NCBI GenBank assembly: GCA_028564705.1
Contig: JAPXFQ010002386.1
Coordinates: 1 to 64,000 of the forward strand
DNA from: Apricaphanius iberus
Taxonomy: Eukaryota; Chordata; Actinopteri; Cyprinodontiformes; Aphaniidae
Reading direction: 5' to 3'
DNA length: 64,000 nucleotides
How positions within the stretch are numbered: position 1 is the first letter of the stretch; each line of letters starts with the position of its first letter. Made by a program: the position numbers and the translations under genes. Shown one piece after another: positions 1 to 10,505 of this stretch. A model generated the notes under the pieces. It saw only the letters and a program-made list of their open reading frames with translations. It searched no databases and was not told the origin of the DNA.

Positions 1-188
1 TGATTATTGGTCCTAATACATGCTGTTGGTGAGCTGTATAATATTTTTAACCAGTTTACAAAAGAATTACTGAATCCGAATTTATTTAAGGCTGCAAATA
101 AAAATTTCCTGTTAACTCTATCAAATGCTTTTGCTGCATCTAAAGATAATATATTGGTTTGGACGTTTTTACAGTTGGAATAATCTAT
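1..188 (-). mobile_element. L1-type LINE, RT fragment (continues off the left edge)
   Basis: Read on the minus strand this encodes an L1-type reverse transcriptase motif A context (LDAAKAFDRV followed by an FG-containing helix). It is the direct continuation of the L1 ORF2 that stops at 2199: the 11-bp target duplication GAATAATCTAT occurs at 178-188 and again at 2199-2209, and removing the Rex3 insert restores one frame. The element's 3' end lies left of position 1. Confidence 0.85.
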
Positions 189-2198
189 CCATCCATCCAT
201 CCATCTTCCTCCGCTTATCCGGGGTCGGGTCGCGGGGGCAGTAGCCTAAGCAAGGAGACCCAGACTTGCCTCTCCCCGGCCACTTGGGCCAGCTCCTCGG
301 GAGGAATCTCGAGGCGTTCCCAGGCCAGCTGGGAGACATAATCTCTCCAACGGGTCCTGGGTCTTCCCCTGGGTCTCCTCCCGGTGGGACATGCCCGGAA
401 CACCTCACCAGGGAGGCGTCCAGGAGGCATCCTGACTAGATGCCCGAGCCACCTCAACTGGCTCCTCTCGATGTGGAGGAGCAGCGGCTCTACTCTGAGC
501 TCCCTCCGGATGACCGAGCTTCTCACCCTATCTCTAAGGGAGAGCCCAGCCACCCTACGGAGGAAACTCATTTCAGCCGCCTGTATCCGCGATCTCGTTC
601 TTTCGGTCACCACCCAGCGTTCGTGACCATAGATGAGGGTAGGAACGTAGATCGACCGGTAAATCGAGAGCTTCGCCTTTCGACTCAGCTCTCTCTTCAC
701 CACGACAGACCGGTACAGCGCCCGCATGACTGCAGACGCCCTACCAATCCGTCCATCGATCTCCCGCTCCATTTTTCCCTCATTCGTGAACAAGACCCCC
801 AGATACCTAAACTCCTCCACTTGAGGAAGGACCTCATCCCCAACCCGAAGAGAGCACCCTACCCTTTTCCGACTCAAGACCATGGTCTCGGATTTGGAGG
901 TGCTGATCCTCATCCCAGCCGCTTCACACTCGGCTGCGAACCGCTCCAACGAGAGCTGTAGATCACGTTCAGACGAAGCCAACAAGACCACATCATCTGC
1001 GAAAAGCAGAGACCCGATCCTGAGGTCACCAAAACGGATCCCCTCAACACCTTGGCTGCACCTAGAAATCCTGTCCATAAACGTTATGAACAGGATCGGT
1101 GATAAAGGGCAACCTTGGCGGAGTCCAACTCTCACTGGAAACGAGTCCGACTTACTGCCGGCAATGCGAACCAGACTCTGACACCGGTCATATAGGGACC
1201 TAACAGCCCGTATCAGAGGGCCTGGTACCCCATACTCCCGGAGTACCCCCCACAGGACACCCCGAGGGACACGGTCGAACGCCTTCTCCAAGTCCACAAA
1301 GCACATGTAGACTGGTTGGGCGAACTCCCACGCACCCTCCAGGACCCTGCCGAGGGTGTAGAGCTGGTCCAGTGTTCCACGGCCAGGACGAAAACCGCAT
1401 TGTTCCTCCTGGATCCGAGGTTCGACTATCCGTCGTACCCTCCTCTCCAGAACCCCTGAATAGACCTTACCAGGGAGGCTCAGAAGTGTGATCCCCCTGT
1501 AGTTGGAACACACTCTGTGGTCCCCCTTTTTAAAGAGGGGGACCACCACCCCGGTCTGCCAATCCAAGGGAACTGCCCCCGATGTCCACGCAATATTGCA
1601 GAGCCGCGTCAACCAACACAGCCCTACAACATCCAGAGCCTTGAGGAACTCCGGCCGAATCTCATCCACCCCCGGAGCCTTACCACCGAGGAGCTTTTTA
1701 ACAACCTCGGCGACTTCAGCCCCAGAGATTGGAGAGTCCGTCCCAGAGTCCCCAGACTCTGCTTCCAAACAGGAAGGCGTGTCGGTGGGATTGAGGAGGT
1801 CTTCGAAGTATTCCATCCACCGACCCAAAACGTCCCGCGTTGAGGTCAGCAGCACACCGCCCCCACTGTAAACAGTGTTGGCGGCAGACCGCTTCCCCCC
1901 CCTGAGACGCCGGATGGTGGACCAGAATCGCTTCGAAGCCATACGGAAGTCGTTCTCCATGGTCTCTCCAAACTCCTCCCACGCCCGAGTTTTTGCCTCA
2001 GCGACCATCCGAGCCGCACTCCGCTTGGCCTGCCGGTACCTATCAGCTGCTTCCGGAGTCCCACAGGCCAAGAAGGCCCGATAGGACTCCTTCTTCAGCT
2101 TGACAGCATCCCTCACCGCCGGTGTCCACCAGCGGGTTCGAGGGTTGCCGCCACGACAGGCACCAACTACCTTGCGGCCACAACTACGGTCATAATCC
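189..2198 (-). mobile_element. Rex3 (RTE-clade LINE), 5'-truncated copy with intact RT reading frame
   Basis: Minus-strand non-LTR retrotransposon. The reading frame down to 215 holds reverse transcriptase motifs: AFDRVPR (A), GLRQGCPLSP (B), FADD (C) and FRYLGV. The ORF ends in PPRPDPG and is followed by the ATCC/GGAT tandem tail typical of Rex3. Stretches near 1097 (ggtgataaagggcaacc) and 1540 (accaccaccccggtctgcca) match sequences I know as conserved Rex3 RT sites. The copy begins abruptly after GRKVVGAC (about 2193), so the endonuclease part is missing (5' truncation). It is flanked by a perfect 11-bp duplication and lies inside an L1-type ORF2. No frameshift or stop is seen in the RT, which suggests a fairly young insertion. 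Confidence 0.92.
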
Positions 2199-3145
2199 GA
2201 ATAATCTATTAAATCTATTAATCTATGTGAATTTGTTGAAGAGAGCCTACCTTTTATAAAACCTGTTTGATCAGGGTGGATTATTAGAGGTGTTATTTTC
2301 TCTATCCTTCTTGCAAGAGCTTTGCAAATTATTTTCAGATCCACATTGATAAGAGAAATGGGACGATAACTGGTAGGAGACATAGGGTCTTTTCCTGGTT
2401 TTAATAGAAGATTGATGTAGGCAGAATTCATGTTTGGTGGTATTCGACCATTTTCCTTTGTTTCTTTCAACATTTTGTAAAATGTGGGTGCCAGAATATT
2501 CCAGAATTCTTTATAGAACTCTGCTGGAAATCCATCTGGACCTGGAGCTTTATTATTAGGCATGGATTGGAGGGCCTCCTGGAGTTCAGACACTGTTAGC
2601 TGTGAATCCAGGGCCTTTGCTTGACTGTCTGAAAGTTTAGGAAGAGTTATTTTATCCAGAAATTGTACAATATCATTATTTGAAGGGTTTATCTCTGGTG
2701 TAAATAAAGTCTCATAAAATTCTTTGAAAGTGTTGTTTATTTTTTCAGGGTCATATATTATATTCCCAATTTTTTCTTTGATTGCAGAAATAGTTGTTTT
2801 TTCTTTATTTATTTTTAACTGATTAGCTAAGAAGCTACCTGATTTATTACTATGTTCAAAGTTTTCTATTCTAAGTCTTTGGATTAAAAACTGCGTCCTT
2901 TTATTAATAATTTCATTTAATTCTAATTTTGCTTTCCTTATTTTACTTAAGCTCTCTTTATCCAGGGAAGGTTCTAATGATTTAATAGTTTCTTCTAATT
3001 CCTGAACATGTTTATTTTCTGTTCTCTTTTTATTTGATGAGAATGAAATAATTTTACCTCTAATCACAGCTTTCCCTGCTTCCCATAGGGTGGATGGCGA
3101 CATACCAGGGAGATCATTCCATGTATGAAGCCCATTCTTTTTCAA
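215..3145 (-). pseudogene. 976-codon chimeric reading frame: L1 RT N-part fused in frame to Rex3 RT
   Basis: An uninterrupted minus-strand frame joins two unrelated retrotransposons. Residues 1 to about 315 are L1-type ORF2 (linker plus RT fingers). From about residue 316 to 976 it is Rex3 RT. The junction lies at 2193-2199, next to the target duplication of the Rex3 insertion, so the fusion is an accident of nested insertion that happened to keep frame. It should not be annotated as a host gene. Whether it is transcribed cannot be judged from sequence; it lacks an endonuclease. Confidence 0.85.
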
Positions 3146-4715
3146 TATATTTAATAAATTCTTTATCCTTAAGCAATGATGTATTAAATCTCCAATTTTT
3201 ATATTGAAGGGTTGGAATTTTATTTGCTAAATTTAAAGAAACAGGAGCGTGATCGCTGATCACTATAGGATGTATCTCAGTGTCTGAAATGTCATTCAAC
3301 AGTGAGCTGCTGACTAACAAGTAGTCCAATCTAGAATAAGAATGATGTACGTTTGAGTAAAAAGTGTATTTTTTCTGTCGTTGGGATGAAGCGATCGCCA
3401 TGCATCGCAGAGTCCATAATCGCTCATGTACTGTTTAACTATATCTATGGATTGCCATCTGCGCTGAGTCCGTGCTGTACTGAGCCTGTCTATTTCTTCA
3501 TTTAGTCCAAAGTTGAAATCTCCCCCAAGAACAAGTGAGCAATCCATGTGATTAGCCAGAACCGAGAAGAAAGTATGAAAGAATGAGGGGTCGTCAACAT
3601 TTGGACCATATATACTAACTATACATAACTTTTGGTTATTTATAAATAGTTTTAATATTATAAATCCACCTTATGGATCTGTAGCTGTGTCTATTACTTT
3701 AAAATTAGTATTTCTATTTATTAATATTGCTACTCCTCGTCGTCTAGAGTTATAGCATGAAGAAAATATATTAGGATACTGTGGTGTTTTTAAATCATTA
3801 GCTGTTGAACTTGATTTATGAGTCTCCTGTAGTAAGACAACATCTGCCTTCAATCTTGTAAGATGGTTGAAAATCTTAATTGTTTTATCTCTGGAGCTAG
3901 AGCCACGAATATTCCATGTTATAATTTTTACAGGATTCATAGAGCTAAGATAAACCTTAGACATTTACTATCGCCAAGGATGAATATAGGTGTAATTTTG
4001 GTTTGTCCATGGAGTTGCCAGATTGAAAAAACCAGAAGCAGAGATAAAGCGAGGCAAATAATGCACCATACAGGTGTGTACAGAATGAAAGTATGATGGA
4101 AAAACATGAATATGCCATGATAAAAGTCTGTGTGTGTGTGAGAGAAAAAGGAAAAAAGGTGATAAAGAGATTTGGTAGAACAAATGTGAGAAAGAAAAAA
4201 GAGAAAAAAAAGAAAAAAAGAAAACAAAGCAATCTAGTGCACAGCCCTGCCCCTACCCACATTTACAAACAAAAACAGCCTGCTGAGCTGTGCTTCTTTA
4301 AACTATAGTTGTCTGATAAAGCTAATTCTGTCTTGGTTCTGTTAAATATGACTAATAAAGCCAAGGAGTAACCTGAGGGTCCCTAAACAGCTGACCGTTA
4401 ACATACAGTTTATCCACACCAACCGTAGCCCTACAGCCCTCACTAATATGTTTTTTTCTAATTGGAAATAACACGCATCTTCTGTCCAGGATTTCTTTCG
4501 GAAATTGATCATTAACGCTGTAATTCGTCCCCCGCAGCTCTCTCCCGCGTCCTTTGACGTGTTCTTTTTGTTTAAAATGTTCAAATTTTGCAACAATTGG
4601 TCGCGGGCGGGTGTTGTTGGGTTTCTTACCTCCGAGCCGGTGAACCCGATGGAAGGTTATGTTTTTAACCGTGTCGCCTGGCAGTTTCAGCTGGTGTTGA
4701 ATGAACTTTCGCATG
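2199..4715 (-). mobile_element. L1-type LINE: ORF1 C-terminus, endonuclease and RT N-terminus
   Basis: Minus-strand L1-clade LINE, truncated within ORF1 at about 4715. The ORF1 C-terminal part (4352-4714) has the pattern IVAKFEHFKQKE ... NDQFPKEI ... LFPI typical of L1/Tx1 RNA-binding proteins. Low-complexity A/T sequence follows (about 3965-4340). The APE endonuclease starts near 3960 (ITWNIRG, LLQETH), continues in a second frame (GGDFNF, 3314-3547) and a third (SDHAP, 3114-3401), so it is broken by frameshifts. From 3145 the RT N-terminal region reads KAPGPDGFPAEFY, SYRPISLIN and HPDQTGFIKGR. The RT continues at 1-188 beyond the nested Rex3. A dead copy. Confidence 0.88.
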
Positions 4716-5770
4716 GCTACTGGGCCTGCCAGGTCTTTCCGGCATCCCCCCCCACCACCGGAGCCGACTCACCACCAGGTACTGGTCGGTGGATAGCTCC
4801 GCCCCTCTCTTCACCCGAGTGTCCAAAACATGCGACCGCAGGTCCGATGAAACGACAACCAGGTCGATCATCGAGCTGCGGCCTAGGGTGTCCTGGTGCC
4901 AAGTGCACACATGAACACCCTTATGCTTGAACATAGTCTTCGTTATTGACAATCCATGACGAGCACAGAAGTCCAACAACAAAACACCGCTCGGGTTCAG
5001 ATCGGGGGGGCCATATCGCCCAACCACGCCTCTCCAGGTCTCACTGTCATTGCCACTATGAGCGTTGATGTCCCCCAGCAGAATGAGGGAGTCCCCAGAA
5101 GGAGCACTCTCCAGCAACCCCTCCAAGAACTCCAAGAATGGTGGGTAATCTGAGTACTGTTCAGTGCATAAGCACAAACAATAGTCAGAACCCGTCCCCC
5201 CACCCGTAGGCGGAAGGAGGCTACCCTCTCATTCACCGGGGTAAACCCCAACGTACAGGCGCTGAGATGGGGGACAACAAGTATGCCCACCCCAGCTCGA
5301 CGCCTCTCACCGGGAGCAACTCCAGAGTGGAAGAGAGTCCAATCCCTCTCGAGGAGACCGGTTCCAGAGCCAGAGCCATGCGTTGAGGCAAGGCCGACGA
5401 TGTCAAGTCGGAAACTCTCAACCTCGCATACCAGCTCCGGCTCCTTCCCTACCAGAGAGGTGACGTTCCACGTCCCAAGAGCCAGCTTCTGCAGCCGAGG
5501 ATCAGACCGCCCAGGTCCCCGCCTTCGGCCACTGCCCATCTTGCACTGCACCCGACCTCTATGGCCCCTCCCACAGGTGGTGTGCTCATGGGAAGGGGGG
5601 CCCATGTTGCCTCTTCGGGCGAAGCCCGGCCGGGCCCCATAGGTAAAGGCCCGGCCACCAGGGGCTCGCCAACGTGCCCCACCTCCGGGCCTGGCTCCAG
5701 AGTGGGGCCCCGGTGACCCGGGTCCGGGTGAGGGAACTCTGAGTCCAATAGTTTTCCTCATCATAGGGGT
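4716..5770 (-). mobile_element. Rex3 5' half (APE endonuclease) separated from its RT
   Basis: Minus-strand Rex3 5' part. The start region near 5764 reads MRKTIGLRVPSPGP, followed by a proline/glycine-rich leader. The endonuclease comes next: [27 protein letters not shown] and [13 protein letters not shown]. It is split between two frames (4997-5764 and 4665-5177), so at least one frameshift is present. Rex3 identity stops at about 4716, where L1 ORF1 sequence begins. The linker leading to the EAADRSCGRK part of Rex3 is absent. Either the L1 inserted into this Rex3, or this is a separate copy; the left flank outside the window would tell. Confidence 0.8.
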
Positions 5771-5855
5771 CTTAACTTATATTTTTCAAAATTACCAGTC
5801 CATAAATCCTGTGCAAATTCTCTTACTACAAGTTACCTTTTCTTTAAATTATGCT
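5771..5855. other. Short unassigned spacer
   Basis: AT-rich, with no recognisable feature between Rex3 and the following family A repeat. Confidence 0.5.
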
Positions 5856-6320
5856 GATAGAAGCTCTACCCGGTCTGGTACGCTGCTCAGCTATAATGCC
5901 CTCTGCTGGATGAGGAGCGTTGGTCCAGATGATGCTCAAAGTAACCAAGCATCCTCCATGCTGTGTCTTCTCTGTCTTCTCAGACCCCCAGACGGTCGTG
6001 GCAGATGACCGCTTGTACTGAGCCAGGGTTCTACCAGAGCTTTCTTCCTGTTAGAGGGGAGTTTTTTTCTCTTCACTGTCGCCACATGCTTGCTCAGTAT
6101 GAGGGATTGCTGAGGAATTGCTGTGGTTGGAGTCTGCATGATCCGGGTACAACCTCACGTCGATGACTCCGCACAATCTGCTGGATTCCTTACGTAGAAA
6201 ACTTTTAACTGATTGGAGTGTTTGTATAATTGTATTGAAATGACTTTTTTTGTAAAGTGCCTTGAGATGACATTTGTTCTGAACTGGCGCTATATAAATA
6301 AAAGTGAATTGAATTGAATA
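5856..6320 (+). repeat. Family A dispersed repeat (LINE 3'-tail type), copy 1
   Basis: About 465 bp. It matches at least seven other copies in this window (9076-9550, 24645-25240, 38600-39250, 49075-49430, 51265-51570, 59600-59790, 60345-60424). Shared landmarks are a CTGGTAC...CAGCTA block, a GACCCCCAGACGGTCGTGGCAG block, a TGAGGGATTGCTGAGG block, and the 3' end AAGTGCCTTGAGATGAC ... TATATAAATAAA ... GAATTGAATTGAA. The oligonucleotide-repeat 3' end suggests the 3' UTR of a CR1/L2-type LINE or a SINE using such a tail. Confidence 0.85.
5898..5909 (-). promoter_or_regulatory. CTCF-core-like motif in family A copy 1
   Basis: On the minus strand this reads CCAGCAGAGGGC, which fits the vertebrate CTCF core CCASYAGRKGGC at every position. 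Binding is inference only. Confidence 0.4.
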
Positions 6321-6600
6321 TGTCCCATCAATATCTATGCAAACCAAGATTATGTCACTTCCTTTTGGTATTAAACTCTGAAGAACTAGGAGGTATGTGT
6401 TTTCGTCTGTCTGACATAATGTAATTTTACAGGCATTTGCACCAAGAGTTCTAGTATAACATGTCAACTCTGTTTCAGCAATGTCATTGGAAAAACGGAG
6501 TTCAAAGATATTAACAGAAGGAGTTATTGAAGTTTTTTTAAATCATCTGTAGATTCACGCGTGTGCTCCTAGCCTTTCAACTAAAATTTGGTGAAAATAG
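6321..6600. other. Unassigned AT-rich spacer
   Basis: I see no gene, RNA or known repeat here. Confidence 0.4.
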
Positions 6601-7935
6601 CAAAAAATGCTAAAACTGTCAATTCTGTTACTGTCAATTCTGTTACTAAGTTATGGTAACAGAATTGACCAATGACCTTTCCTTGGATTACCCGCTGTCC
6701 CTGCCTTGGTTACAATCACACAATAATGCAAACACATGCATAACAATGCATAATGTGTGTTTATAGCCACAAACACATGCACCACCCTGTCAAAAAGGTG
6801 TGAAGCTACATTGGAAGGGTTTCTTGACTTGTATGATATTGTTTTTTTTTACTCTGAGGAGCCAGTCCTGGCAAAGCGGATGCACTAGTTAACAATATGA
6901 AAGATGTGCCAGATGCCAAAAAAACTATTTCAAGCATTGCTGTATGTACCATCATCTGTGAAGCTGTTCTACATTGAAAAAGATCAACATCGCAATGGAG
7001 TTGGTGCCACAATCAAATTCCTGTCATGCCCGTCATCATGAAAATCCAACAAGTGGTCACTGTCTTACCTGGCCACCCAACCTTTAATGATGTCAGTTCC
7101 TCCTGCTCCACTCAGCAAAAGTTAGTGTTCCACTGCCACTAAACAAAAACATTCAAGTTCAATGCTGATCTCTTACAGCAAATGGAAAGCAGAGAGGTGT
7201 TGGACAAGAGAAATCCGTTGAAGAGAGAGATGGGGACAAGACAGAAATACACTGGGAGAGCCAGGATGAGCCAGGATGTGGTTGGACAATGGTGTGCTCA
7301 TTTATGACCATGATATATATCCTAGTACCATCCTGGAGATCAATTAGACTCATGTAAGGGTCAAGAACATGCCCCAAATAGGCAGAAATAGATTATTTTG
7401 GCCTAGTCATGAAGATGTTCATTGGTACTCACATGAGGACATTCTCAGATGAATTCCAACCCCGACCAAGGTTGCGACATGGCATGTAGAGATCTAGACG
7501 GATATCTGATCGAGTAGTTCTCAATAACTCAGCAGTTATTTTCTTGTTATTGGCATGTTCTGGTTGGTTTGGGTCAATTCTGTTTTTGGTCTTTCAGCTT
7601 GAATCTTAATGAGATAATACAGTAAAATATAAAACTACTTAATGTTGTTTTTTATATTGTGTAAGAGAAAGATATATGTTACAGTTTTATCTCTACCTCG
7701 TACTATACACCTAATTTGATTTTTTAAAAAGCAAGTTCAACCATTGGATAATCCACTAATGCCCGGATTAATCTAATTTTTAGGTAGTCTAAATGTAACA
7801 TTTAATATCTGTTTCAAAGGTCTAAAAAAAGGACTACATGACAAATGAAACTAAAAAGATTTTTAGGTTTTTGATGTACTGTTACTTCTATATTTGGTTG
7901 TTCGTCCGTAACAGAGTTGACCAGAAAAACTATGA
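6601..7935 (+). mobile_element. Degenerate DNA-transposon-like element with a broken protein relic
   Basis: The 14-mer GTCAATTCTGTTAC occurs at 6618-6631 and 6633-6646, inverted at 6656-6669, partly at 7573, and inverted with one change at 7908-7921, so it frames the interval like terminal and subterminal repeats. Between the copies, plus-strand frames give discontinuous protein-like blocks, for example VKLFYIEKDQHRNGVGATIK (about 6958-7017), then PSHEDVHWYSHEDIL further on. They are separated by stops and frameshifts. I do not recognise the family. A host pseudogene is less likely, because of the framing motifs. Confidence 0.5.
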
Positions 7936-9075
7936 ACAGGTGGTATTTTGGTAAAATAAGGAAAATAATCAACTACCTGTATTTGTTTAGCATTAAATAT
8001 ATCAGCTTTAAATGGTTTTCAAGATTACTCCTAATCAATGGTTCTGTATGACAACCTTTTTTTAAAGAAAATTTGAAATACAAAATGTATCTCCAATTAA
8101 TCTTCAATGAGTGCCAGCACATCCATTGTGCAGAATTATGCTGGGACGTTGCAGCATATTTGTTCTTCACACATTCACCAATACGTGCAATTGCTATACA
8201 ATCTGAAGACATATATGTGAACATATTTCTTAAATGCAACATATTTTTAATCAAATTCTCATTTTTATTCTCAGTTCCTATAGAGGGGACGGGAGAGAAT
8301 TTTGTGTGTTGGTTGTGTGTTCGTCTGTGTGTGCAATGCTCTACAAGTATGAAAATGTGGTTTAAAGTCAAAATTTTGGTATCTCTCCTGCTGCACTGTC
8401 AGTGCCTGTGTCCAAAAAGTGCGTAACCAGTGAACTTAAACTTGCGCAAATTTTTCCGCCACGTTTTTTCTATGAGTCCCAAACTTTGCATTTAAAATAT
8501 CTTACGTAGTTTTCAGACCTCGTTTTGTTCGTAAGCAAGCTTTAGAAATGAGTCCTCTGATCTCAGAAGCACAGAAAAACTGTGGTAGAGCTGAAAATGT
8601 GTGTGTGAGCAAGGGGGACTTGAACCCCCACCCATGTCCCGTGGTTCTGTTAGAAAGAATGGGCCAGTATTCCAGCAAGAAATAAGAAATCATTTTGGAA
8701 CTCATAAATGACCTGGAAAGCTTTAGTCATTAAATATCACACAGCATTGGAAAGATTATTTTATACACTAAATGGAAAGATTTAGTTTCAATTGCATACA
8801 TTGCATTTTTTAGAAGTGTTGTAAGGACTAAAATTTAAACATTCCATTTAGTAAAATTGTTGAAAAGAATGTTTTAAAAAAAGTTGCAGCTTTTGTACTT
8901 TTTTGATTCATTCTATTTAATCGTAGTACAAGTTCTTGGATTTGCATGTTTCAAAGGCATAACAACAGTATCCATGAGCATCTTAAATAACAGCGATAAA
9001 GAGTCAACCAAATCAGTTTTGGTATAAAAGACTTTGGTAAATATTCTTCTGAGAAAAGAAAAAATAAAGTCAACT
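7936..9075. other. Unassigned AT-rich stretch
   Basis: No credible ORF, RNA gene or repeat landmark recognised. The 117- and 132-codon frames on opposite strands at 7973-8426 overlap, have no homology I know and look like chance. Confidence 0.4.
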
Positions 9076-9560
9076 AATAAATTATATTCAATTCACTTCA
9101 CTTTTATTTATATAGTGCCAATTCACAACACATGTCATCTCAAGGCACTTTACAACAAAAGTAATTTCAATACAATTATACAAACATTCCAATCAGTGAA
9201 AATTTTTCTATGTAAGGAATCCCAGCAGATTGCAATGAGTCATCGATCTGAGGCTGTGCCCGGATCATGCAGACTCCAACCACAGCAATCCCTCATACTG
9301 AGCAAGAATGTAGCGACAATGGACAGGAAAAAATCCCCTTTAACAGGAAGAAACCTCCAGCAGAACCAGAACCAGAACCTGGATCAATACAAGCGGCCAT
9401 CTGCCACGACCGTCTGGGGGTCTGAGAAGACAGAGAAGAGACAGCATGGAGCATGCTCTGTGACTTTGAGCATCATCTGGACCGATGTTCCCCATCCAAC
9501 AGGGGGCGCTGTAGCTGAGCAGGGTACCAGACCATGTGGAGCTTCTATAAACCAAGACTT
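9076..9560 (-). repeat. Family A dispersed repeat, copy 2
   Basis: Same landmarks as at 5856-6320 in reverse orientation: the tail TATAGTGCCAATTCACAACA at the left, the GGAAGAAACCTCC block, the CCGTCTGGGGGTCTGAGAAG block, and the GCAGGGTACCAGACC block at the right end. Confidence 0.85.
9496..9507 (+). promoter_or_regulatory. CTCF-core-like motif in family A copy 2 (one mismatch)
   Basis: CCAACAGGGGGC differs from CCASYAGRKGGC only at the S position. It sits at the homologous place to the motifs at 5898, 39009 and 51341. Confidence 0.35.
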
Positions 9561-10304
9561 TACAAAAAATTTGTAAAATGTCAATAAAAGGCTCGGCACA
9601 TTCAGCTACTGTACTTTTCCAGGGCTAACAACATGTACATATTCTAGTGAGAAATATATGTAGGTTTTATTTCATCATGATTATTAACAAAATGTCTTTT
9701 TTTTCTACTAATGAAGCTATTTGATGTTTTTCCTATTATTGCTGTATACTTTCAGAACAATGAACATCAATACAAATTGTTCCCTTCATTAAACCAGGAA
9801 AAATGAACACATGAAAACAAAAAAAAGACATTCATGTTTACAGAATGATTTTTTTCATTCATATACTGAAGCCTTTATTATTATCTAATGACAATGTTGC
9901 TAAAGGGCGCTTCACTATGACTTACCCCAAGGCTTCATTCACACCGGGTGCGGTACATGTACAAATCTAGGGACATTTCTGACCACCCTGAGCTACTTTC
10001 TGTGACACTTTGTCGCTGATATTCCCTACAGATTACAGACCCAACTCGCTCTGCTCTGAATCGTCTTTCAGCAGGGGAATGATCTGCGTTAGCTCAAACA
10101 GTATAATCACACGTCTTAAACCTCTCCGTTCATTTCACCGAGCGTTGTACAGAGATGGAGCTGATTTTACCTGATCACTAAAGAAGTCGTTTCGTCAACA
10201 TGAACTGAAAAGTAAAAAAAGGAATGTGCATGAATATAATACAGATCGTTCTTTTTTCAGCCACCCATACATCATTATTTACCTTCATCTTTCAAACTTC
10301 TCCT
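9561..10304. other. Unassigned stretch
   Basis: AT-rich to about 9950. A moderately GC-rich segment follows (9940-10190) that may be a degraded MITE, but I find no matching terminal repeats. Confidence 0.35.
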
Positions 10305-10505
10305 TACAAAGGCAAGGCAATTTTATTTGTATAGCACACTTTCAACACAAGGCAATTCAAGGTGCTTTACATGATTCAGTGAAAATGATACCAAATACAT
10401 GATTACAGAAGCATGATTAGAGAAAAACAGAAACATATAGGTTTAACAGATAGACACAATCAATCAATAAGAAAAGATGATGTAAGGAACAAATTTATGC
10501 AATAT
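10305..10505 (-). mobile_element. L2-type LINE 3' tail (part of the 10305-12960 copy)
   Basis: The sequence ggcaaggcaattttatttgt and the following AGCACACTTTCAACACAAGGCAA are the reverse complement of the LINE tail seen in direct orientation near 47590-47670, 48718-48785 and 50290-50350. It continues after the insertion at about 11896. Confidence 0.75.

Noticed and set aside
215..3145. A 976-aa host reverse-transcriptase-like gene
   Set aside because: The 11-bp target duplication and the change from L1 to Rex3 sequence at 2193-2199 show a nested insertion; no host gene.
3937..4262. Hydrophobic Phe/Leu-rich frames of ~100 codons
   Set aside because: Low-complexity A/T tract between ORF1 and ORF2 of the L1 element; three overlapping frames all look alike.
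7973..8426. 117- and 132-codon frames on opposite strands
   Set aside because: Overlapping chance frames in AT-rich DNA without recognisable motifs.
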